DNA of 64,000 bases from Nothopassalora personata (Eukaryota > Ascomycota > Dothideomycetes > Mycosphaerellales > Mycosphaerellaceae). The notes below the pieces were generated by a model, which was given only the letters and a program-made list of their open reading frames with translations, was not told the origin of the DNA and searched no databases. The stretch is taken from the NCBI GenBank assembly GCA_033816765.1, contig CM066289.1, positions 4,154,001 to 4,218,000 of the forward strand, given 5' to 3'. Shown here piece after piece: positions 56,637 through 64,000 of this stretch; positions within the stretch are counted from its first letter, which is position 1, and every line of letters begins with the position of its first letter. Made by a program: the position numbers and the translations under genes.

Positions 56637-59600
56637 TGTTAGTCAGGACTTGGCACATATACACTATATTATACTGTTTCTGTAGCTAGATAGTCTTACA
56701 CCCTATAGCAATTTATAAGGGCTACTAATCTACCCTATTGTTTTAATCTAGAAGCTTATACTTATTAAATACCTATCTATAATAGGTTATAAGCCCGGGT
56801 ACTCCTCTGCCTATTTATTTTAAAACCTGAATTGTTATCGAAGCTCTATTAAGGATTAGCTTACCTTACTAGTAGACCCGACCCTACATTTGTTTTACGG
56901 ACAACTATCTAATCGACTTAAGAACTACTATAGGATATCAGCACTAAGCATTATTACTATAGTATAGTATCTAAAAGAGCTAGACTAGATATAGAGTTTA
57001 GAAACAATACCTCTAGTAACCTAGTAAGGTCTACTAAGGATAACTAGGTACTTAGAAAAGGCGTGCAGTTTTAGGTATAGAAATCTATACTAATTAGCGC
57101 ACTACTAGAGAAGGATCTAGTTAGATATGTTATCTATAATCTAGACTAGGTTAATCCAAAGTATACTCTAAATAGGGTAGCTTATATATAAACCTAGAGG
57201 GTAAGGTCTATATCTACTATAGGAACTATAGATATACCTATAATCTAGAATAAGGCTCCTAAAGATATTACTAGAAGTGTAGGATATATAGTAGCCTATA
57301 AGCGCTAGAAGAAGGAGGATATACAAGCCTATAGCATAATTATAGCTAGATTAGACTCTATATTAAGGCTAAACTTTAGAGATATAGATAAGTTAGCTAA
57401 GGAATTATATAATTTGATTAAGGCAATACATAAGCCTATTATTATAATCGATCTATATAACACTCTAAAAGCAATTAGTTATATTAAATTAGATGCTATA
57501 AGACCTAATATATTAAAGTACTATAAAGACTTTTAAGTATAGGTATATAACTATAAGACTACTATAGAGCAATTTATTAGATCCTCCCTAGTTAATAATA
57601 AGTTATTGCTTAAATCCTTATTTGTCCTCCTAGATAGGATCTATAAACTATACTTTGTTAAAGGCCTAAACTATATTAAATAGCTTAGGACATAGAGATA
57701 TAACAATTCCCTAGAATTAACTACCCTAGAGAGAATGTTTAAAAACTCTTAGGAAGGAGTAAGTGCCTACTACCTATAAGCCTAGTAATAGTTTTATTAG
57801 AGTTGTTACGGAATAATTCCCATAGACCCTAGAATTATAATAACGAGACGAGCACGTAACTTATCCTACCTAAGCGCTTAGACTTAGGGCAATTAGACTG
57901 CTTATGCTTAGACTGATTAGACTGCTTATGCTTAGAATGATTAGGCTAATTACCGAGATCTGCGAATCTCCTTTATATTTAGGAACGCTAAGAATCCCTT
58001 ATGGTTTCGATGCGTTCAACTTATGTTACTATCTTACTAATTAGAATATAACTCTTACTCTAATTATTCATCATCGCTTAGCTTACTTTAGCCTCTCTAA
58101 AGAATACCGCTACGTGACTTAACTTATCTCTCCTTTAAGACTAGCCCTAGAACGAGACATAATAAGAGTATTCTTAAGTAAGAATAATAATAAGCAGTGT
58201 ATATAGTGCTTATATAAGCACACTAACGCGAACTACTATAAGTAGCATCTAGAGAAGAATCCTAGGAATAAGTCTAAGAAGGGTAAAGAGACCCTAAAGG
58301 ATAGGGTAAAGAAGGTAAAGGGTAGTAAGTCCTCTAGGAAGAGGATTGCTATAGCAATTAATAACTAGTTAGACATATTATCTAATTAGGAGTATAGCTC
58401 TAATAGTAATAGTAACTAGAGATAACTATATAGGAGGTCTAGAGTAGCTATTATAGTTATATAAATAGTATATATAGGAAGGGTAGTAGCTACTATATTA
58501 AACCTAATATTAATAGATAAAGTCTATAATATAGGTACATCCTTCTATATCTATAATAATCTTATAGACCTTTAAAATGTTAGGCTAAGACTTAGGTCTA
58601 TATACTTCTTATAGGCCTTTAGGTAAGGATCTCTTATAACTAAAGGAGAATTAGAGTAGGTTATAAAGAACTATCTTAGTTAAGAGACTACCCTCCTCCT
58701 TCGTAATATACTTTACTCTCTAGAGTTAGATATAACACTAATCTCTATAGAACTCCTATATAAGAAATATAGAGTTTACCTAGATAGACTATCTAAAATG
58801 CTATTCTAGAAGGACAAGCCTATAGGCTATATTAAGATAATAAAGAATATTATTATCTTTAGGAACCTTAGGGTAAAGAGGGGTTCTAGGAAGAATAAAG
58901 ATAGATTAGCATTAAAAGGACTTACTACTCTAGCATTTACTAAGCTAAGAACTAATATAGTTAGATAGTATTAGAGGCTTAGGCATATTAGAAGCATACT
59001 ACTTAATACTATAAAAGAAGTAGTTAAGGGCCTAGAAGATGTTAATACTATAGAGTTAGGACATTATAAGACTTATAAGCTTATAAGGTTATAAAGAGTT
59101 GTTTTAAGAATCCCTAGGAGACCTATACTAGAGGTATTAAATAAAATCTATACTAACCTAATTAGTCTAATTACTCTAATCTCTTATAATAGTTACGTAT
59201 ACTGCCTTATACTTATATACGCCAAAACTAGAATAAGATAGTACTTACTACTTCTAAAGAAGAGTAATACTCTAGAAGTAATTAAAACTTAGCTTACTAT
59301 AATATAGAACTACTATAAGAAGACGCTTAAGATCTAGTTCTTAGATAGTAGTAGGGACATTAAACTTAGAATATATACCTAATATAAAGGGATTAGATAG
59401 GACTTTATATTACTATATACTCCTAAGTAAAATGGAATTGCTAAAGCTTCTAATAAAGTTATTATTAACAAGGCTAGAGCTATACTTATAGACTCTAGCT
59501 TACTATAGAATCTCTAGCCCCTAGCTATAGATTTTATATACTATATTATAAACCGCCTCTTTAACTTAACAATAAAGAATATACTATAGAAAGACTTTAA

Positions 59601-60035
59601 GAAGGACCTAGGCATTACTATTAAAGAGATAGACTTAAGGAATATAAGAAGGTTTAGATATAAAGTATATAAACATAACGACAATTATACTAAGTCTAGG
59701 AAGTTCTCCGTAAGAGCGGATATATAGTAGTATATAGGATTCTAGGGTAGTTTATTAACTAACTACCTACTATAGAAGCTATAGTAGGAGAAGGGTAAAT
59801 AGGTCTATAAGATAGCCTATACCCCCTATATAACTTTTAATAAGGATTTCGTATAGAACACGTAGTACTAAATCCCTATAGGCAAGTAGGTCGCTTAGGG
59901 GGAGTAGATAGGATAGACTATTAAGAGCTCCTAGCTTACTACTAGTAATAAGAATGCTGTCCTAGATAATAAGATTACCTTCCTAAGACATCCTTAGAAT
60001 AACCCTAAGGACCCTTACTATAAGGACCGCAAGGC
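56637..60035 (+). mobile_element. Ty1/copia retrotransposon, truncated after integrase, RIP-inactivated
   Basis: A probable LTR starts TGTTAGTCAGG at 56,637, and a sequence resembling a copia primer-binding site follows near 56,835 (inference). Gag reads ARLDSILRLNFRDIDKLAKE near 57,340. After removal of the solo LTR at 57,804-58,164 it runs on into a zinc knuckle (CIQCLYKHTNANYYKQHLEK). A GAG-pre-integrase region (LGHYKTYKL near 59,060) and an integrase with LLYTPKQNGIAKASNKVI (59,410) follow. The element stops near 60,035 before any reverse transcriptase or RNase H. Confidence 0.75.
57804..58164 (+). repeat. Solo LTR inserted in the copia gag
   Basis: This 361 bp sequence starts TGTTACGG and ends GACATAATA. 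It is homologous to 60,219-60,582 and, inverted, to a sequence ending at 62,634. The 5 bp AGAGT flanks it on both sides (57,799-57,803 and 58,165-58,169), and gag reads on across it once removed. Confidence 0.92.
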
Positions 60036-60216
60036 TATAAGGGAATATCGTAATATATAGTACGCCTACGATCTTCTAATCGTAGATAAACTAAAGCTTA
60101 CTTTCTTCTATAGACGCTATACGCGTCTCCTAGTATACGTATACGCGTTACGTGCGGTATACTAAGCCGGGTATAGCCGTATTATATATAAGGGTTAGCT
60201 ATAGGCTACCCTTATA
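60036..60216 (-). repeat. Solo LTR of the E1 family
   Basis: This 181 bp sequence has the same length as the E1 LTR at 5,341-5,521 and is nearly identical to it (TATAAGGGAATATCG at the start, GGCTACCCTTATA at the end). No element body of this family is attached. A target repeat is not visible, perhaps because another LTR begins two bases later. Confidence 0.8.
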
Positions 60217-60218
60217 AC

Positions 60219-60582
60219 TATTACGGAATGATTCCTATAGACCCTAGAATTATAACAACGAGACGAGCACGTAACTTATCCTGCCTAAGCGCTTAGTTAG
60301 ACTTAGAGCGATTAGACTGCTTATACTTAGACTAATTAGGCTACTTATGCTTAGAATAATTAGACTAATTACCGAGATCTACGAATCTCCTTTATATTTA
60401 GAAATACTAAGAATCCCTTATAGTTTCAATGCGTTTAACTTATGTTACTATCTTACTAATTAGAATATACTCTTATCCTAATCATTTATCTTCGCTTAGC
60501 TCGCTTTAGCCTCTCTAAAGAATACCGCTACGTAACTTAACTTATCTCTCTTTTAAGACTAGCCCTAGAACGAGACATAACA
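60219..60582 (+). repeat. LTR of gypsy element E2
   Basis: This 364 bp LTR starts TATTACGG (RIP-altered TGTTACGG) and ends GAGACATAACA. It is homologous to the solo LTR at 57,804-58,164 and is followed by a gag region on the same strand. Confidence 0.85.
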
Positions 60583-62030
60583 CTTTAAACGCCCTTAGGA
60601 TAAGCGCTACTTAAGCAGCTAGTAGGGGAACACCCGCCCCTAGCGAAGTAGGAAGCATCCGCCGTACGCTACTACGATAGACTACTACGAAGGACGATAA
60701 GTCTAATAACGATAACGAGCCTACTCTAAGGAAGAACGACGTTAAGGCTACTAAGCTAGACCTCTTCTATAGAGATAGGGCTAAGTTTAACGACTAGGTT
60801 AATTAGATAGATATATATCTTATATTTAACCTAGTCGATACTAATAAAAGAACTATCTTCGCTATTATATTCCTTTGCGGAAGTACGTAGAACTAGATCA
60901 AACCTTACCTTAAGGAATACCTTAAAGGTATAGGACGACAAGACCCTATAGGAATATTTAGGAGCTATACCGTTTTTAAAGATAAGATAAAGTTAATCTT
61001 TAGAACCTCGTACGAAGTCTAATAGGCTATACAAATTATTTAACACCTAAAGTAGAAGACGTCTACTTTAGAGTATGCCGCTAAATTCAAAGAATACGGA
61101 TAGATTACCGGATAGGACTAGACGGCGTTAATAACTATGTTCCGACGTAGGCTTAAGGACTCTATTAAAGACGAGTTAATAAGACACGGAGGAACGATTA
61201 CTAACCTCGAAGGGCTAATAAAGGCGTCGATCGATATCGATAACTAGCTCTAGGAACGATACTAGGAAAAGAAATACGACTCTAAAGTAGGAGGTATAGT
61301 AGGATATACTCCGGATCGTAAACCCTTAGGGGGATATATTACGAAGGGGGGATTCTTACGATAAAGCTAGCCCTATTATAGACTATAGCTAATAGAACTA
61401 GACGTTACCTAACGGGGACGGGGGATCGATAAGAGTAAGGGCTACGGAAAACCCTTTAAAGGAAAAGGAAAACTTATATACTATGCCTATAGTAGAGAAG
61501 GCTATATAGCGCGGGATTGCCGCGGTAAAAATATAGTACGCCGCGAGCCGTTTAATATAATGTAACTAAAGGTAGGTAAATCTAGGAGTAGTGTTAGACC
61601 CCGACAATTTAACTATACCTAGAGAGTAGAGGAGAAGGATAGTAACCGGGTTGCGATACCTCTCCTAGACCCCTTATAAGGACGAGGAGGATACTATGTT
61701 TAATAATATATACTACTACCGAATAACTAACAATTAAAGATAAATAAATTGTTTAGTATAATAGTACGAGGAGTTAACTATAAAGTTAAGAAGGAATCTC
61801 GATACGGTTACGGAAGCCTTTACTAGCGATTCTATTACTAGGACTCGTGTTAAACCTACTACTACGCTAAGTTAGGCGTAGAGTACTAGCTACGATAGCT
61901 AGTAGGAACCCTAGGAGCTTAACACGGACGAAACAAGCTCTAAGAAGTAGATATAGACAAATCTTACTTTATGTTAGGTTTAGTATAACCTAATAATATT
62001 ATAAGTTAAGAAGATAAGCTTAATTAGGTT
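60583..62030 (+). pseudogene. E2 gypsy gag fragment, RIP-inactivated
   Basis: Through TAG/TAA codons the plus strand reads a retrotransposon gag domain (KFNDQVNQIDIYLIFNL near 60,780, AAKFKEYGQITGQDQTALI near 61,080) and a damaged zinc knuckle, YYAYSREGYIARDC near 61,480, in which Cys and His have become Tyr as RIP predicts. The Gln/Thr-rich tail runs to about 62,030. No protease or reverse transcriptase follows; the element is truncated or rearranged against an inverted LTR. Confidence 0.7.
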
Positions 62031-62634
62031 TAGTCTCGGGCCGAGGAGAGATAAGGGAGAGTAAAGCTAAATAAAGGGCACTAGTATATAGTGCTAAGGT
62101 AGAGGTTAGGTTACGGTGTATTCTAAGCAGTAATATTAAACAGTAAGTTAAACGTATCGAAACTATAAGAGATTCTTAGCGTTCCTAAATATAAAGGACA
62201 TTCGTAGATCTCGGTAATTAGTCTAATCGTTCTAAGTATAAGTAGTGTTGAGAATATGCAGGTCATCGGGTCAAAGAGGTTGGGGTCTACCGGACCCCAA
62301 CATGTGGTTGCCCCGCAACAGGATTACGTGGCTGGGTGACGTGGCTGGATCAGGGGTATAAGACTCATCCGAACAGATGAGTCTGCCTCTTATCCTTTAC
62401 ATCTACATCCGCGATACTTGTTCATAGAGACACGCTATCCCATTGGGTCCTTCTTCATCCTAAGGCAAGATTCCATCTTCCAGTGGCTGCGCAACTCGTA
62501 CCTGTTCAAGAAGTAGCCTAATTAGTCTAAGTATAAGTAGTCTAATTGCCCTAAGTCTAAGCGCTTAGGTAGGATAAGTTACGTACTCGTCTTGTTATTA
62601 TAATTCTAGGGTCTATAGGAATTATTCCGTAATA
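62030..62634 (-). repeat. Inverted LTR of the E2 family, interrupted by a 266 bp insertion
   Basis: On the minus strand it begins TATTACGGAATAATTCC at 62,634 and matches the LTRs at 57,804 and 60,219; the left border is diffuse. The part at 62,246-62,511 is foreign. The opposite orientation relative to 60,219 rules out a simple two-LTR element. Confidence 0.7.
62246..62511 (+). mobile_element. Insertion without RIP inside a RIP-mutated LTR
   Basis: These 266 bp have normal CpA/TpG content, in contrast to the sequence on both sides, and are flanked by AGTAG (62,241-62,245 and 62,512-62,516). It starts TGTTGAGAATATGC, carries a TATAAGA box near 62,356 and a dyad ACTCATC...GATGAGT. This is compatible with a solo LTR of another family, although the end (TTCAAGA) is not the usual CA. 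Confidence 0.6.
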
Positions 62635-62707
62635 CTATCCCCTTTTTAGCCTAGCTTCGTCCCGAAGCTCTATAAGCCGTTATTATTTCTTATAGTAATA
62701 GTTAACT

Positions 62708-63257
62708 ATGTCTTCTTCCTCCTATAAACGCCGTTAACGACTTACTCTAGATACTAAAATCTCTAGTATTAAAATAGCTCTATACACGAATTGTTAGAAG
62801 TCTCGATCCTCGGGCGCGGTAGTAAAGTATATCGTAGGTTCTCGGTCTAGGAAGTGTTCGGCCTATATTCGAAAAGGCTATAAGAATTACAACGTATATC
62901 TTTCTCGTCCGGAGTAGGAACGTCTTTACGATTCGCGCGATAAGCTTAAGCTAGAGCTTAAGAGGATTAAAGAGGAGGAGGTACGGCTAAAGATACGTAA
63001 GATCCGTCTTCGGAAATAGCTACGCTTAGCTAAGCGTCGCACTAACGACGCTGTCGCTAAGGAGTTAGAGGAGCTTAAGGAAGAAGAGGCACGCGAGGAG
63101 CTAGCGCCCCTTAAGTAGGCGTCGGGGGTAGAGGTGTCGCCTTCGCTAGTTTCTTTCTCGGATATCCTAGAGATGCCTGTAAATAACTAGGCGGCGCTCT
63201 CTAGAGCGGAGCCTTAGGGCGAGTTTCTAGGGGTAGAGACTCATTAGGGTACTTATT
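62708..63257 (+). pseudogene. Accessory ORF: Cys/basic segment plus coiled coil
   Basis: From the ATG at 62,708 (MSSSSYKRRQRL) the frame is open apart from TAG/TAA. It has a segment with spaced Cys and basic residues (TNCQKSRSSG, RSRKCSAYIRKGYKN) and a strong charged coiled coil (RDKLKLELKRIKEEEVRLKI). This resembles the accessory ORF that accompanies some fungal gypsy elements, and the ORFs at 12,494 and 34,680 here. No gag-pol body is attached in this window. Confidence 0.5.
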
Positions 63258-63286
63258 CGTAAGTTGTGTCCCTATTCTTATTAATC

Positions 63287-63361
63287 GGCTAGGTAGCTTA
63301 GTAGTAGAGCGTAGGCTATCTATACTCTTAAGGTCGTAGGTTCGATTCCTACTCTAGCTAC
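63287..63361 (+). other. tRNA-like Pol III unit, possible SINE head or decayed tRNA
   Basis: A-box-like TAGCTTAGTAGTAGAG (63,294-63,309) and a perfect B box GGTTCGATTCC (63,339-63,349) stand at tRNA spacing. An acceptor stem (GGCTAGG with TCTAGCT), a D arm and a T arm (GTAGG/CCTAC) can be drawn, but the anticodon arm does not pair properly. Downstream, an inverted repeat (CTAGTAGATTAG and TTAGTCTACTAG) and a T6 run near 63,410 could end transcription. I therefore favour a tRNA-derived SINE over a working tRNA. Confidence 0.5.
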
Positions 63362-63639
63362 TTTCTAGTAGATTAGTCTCTAGCGCGGGGGTTAGTCTAC
63401 TAGACCGTTTTTTATACTCCTAGAGCCTTTACTAACAGTTTCGTAGGTTTTGTTTTAGTTCCTAGGTATTTTCTAATTCGTCGTATTCTTTCTACTTAAT
63501 AAGGTATTGCTAACCTTTCTTATCTAGAATCTTTTCGACTTTAAATTCGTTTTCTACTTCCGGCTCGAAATGGAAGCTTTCCTAGTAGGGTGTTTCGGCG
63601 TCTACGGGTTTGATTGATTATTCCATTAACGTGCTATTT

Positions 63640-64000
63640 GAGTCAAAGACTATGCAACACGGGTCTCGAGAACGAGACCAAAATTTGAGAGAAGGAGAAA
63701 AGCCCCGTCGTACCCCGGACGTAAAAACTCCTTAAAAGATGCGAGCAACGCTCGCTATTCGAACCGTAAATCGAATATATTGCGGCGTAGTACGCGCGTA
63801 CCCGGTAGTCGTGTCTTGTCGAGAATTGCGGTTTGTCGCCTTGCCCCGGGCGAGACAAGTTTTGCGCCCGTGTCTCGTTCTTGTTTTAAAAAGCCAAGCC
63901 GGCCGTACCCGTACGCACCGAGCAAAATCCCAAGAAACACCCGTTGCCTCTGTTTCAATCCAGTCGCGTTCTCCGGTCTCGAGTGTAGCTCCTCGGTCGC
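63640..64000. other. Sequence with little RIP at the window edge, unrecognised
   Basis: CpA and TpG return to normal frequency here. It contains GGGTCTCGAGAACGAGACC-type dyads and no convincing reading frame; the short minus-strand ORFs lack known domains. It could be the start of another repeat or of unique DNA. Confidence 0.4.

Overview
This window looks like filamentous ascomycete nuclear DNA (Pezizomycotina, perhaps a Dothideomycete; the class is inference). The genes have short 49-58 bp introns with GTRNGT donors, CTAAC/CTGAC-like branch sites and YAG acceptors. Two large blocks (1-38,886 and about 56,637-63,640) show the mark of repeat-induced point mutation (RIP): CpA and TpG are nearly absent, and old reading frames are broken almost only by TAG and TAA, i.e. 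former CAG and CAA codons.

Layout. (1) 1-25,900 is a nest of retrotransposons. A Tad-like LINE (5,522-6,404 and 24,818-25,900) is split in its RNase H domain by an 11.8 kb Ty3/gypsy element 'A' (6,405-24,813; 371 bp LTRs; repeat ATAG). A is itself split in its RNase H domain by a chromodomain gypsy element 'B' (11,993-18,578; 197 bp LTRs; repeat ATAGC). A truncated B-like element 'E1' (1,606-5,521) and an inverted partial copy of A ('A-prime', 1-1,601) lie to the left. A carries a third ORF of at least 930 codons, of unknown function, between pol and the 3' LTR.
(2) 26,116-38,886 holds two related terminal-inverted-repeat elements. Element 'C' (26,116-34,058 plus 38,860-38,886) has element 'D' (34,059-38,859) nested in its right inverted repeat, with a 4 bp repeat GAAA. 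Both encode a retroviral-integrase-like protein and an unrecognised second protein (ORF2). C also has many copies of an internal motif, a 31 bp-arm hairpin and a reading frame resembling the histone H3 tail. I consider this pair the most interesting part of the window.
(3) 38,887-56,636 is ordinary gene space: a membrane-anchored spherulin-4-like protein, an AAA+ ATPase with in-frame stops (probably a pseudogene), a coiled-coil protein whose start codon seems to be made by splicing, an 80-residue basic protein, a complete glutamate carboxypeptidase II-like M28 peptidase, and four unrecognised genes.
(4) 56,637-64,000 is again repeat-rich: a copia element truncated before its reverse transcriptase and carrying a solo LTR (repeat AGAGT), a gypsy gag fragment with LTRs in opposite orientations, a 266 bp island without RIP, a Cys-cluster/coiled-coil ORF and a tRNA-like Pol III unit.

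The genes in the unique block do not form an obvious pathway or cluster. RIP ends sharply at the edges of the elements, with one possible leak: a CAG-to-TAG type stop in the AAA ATPase gene.
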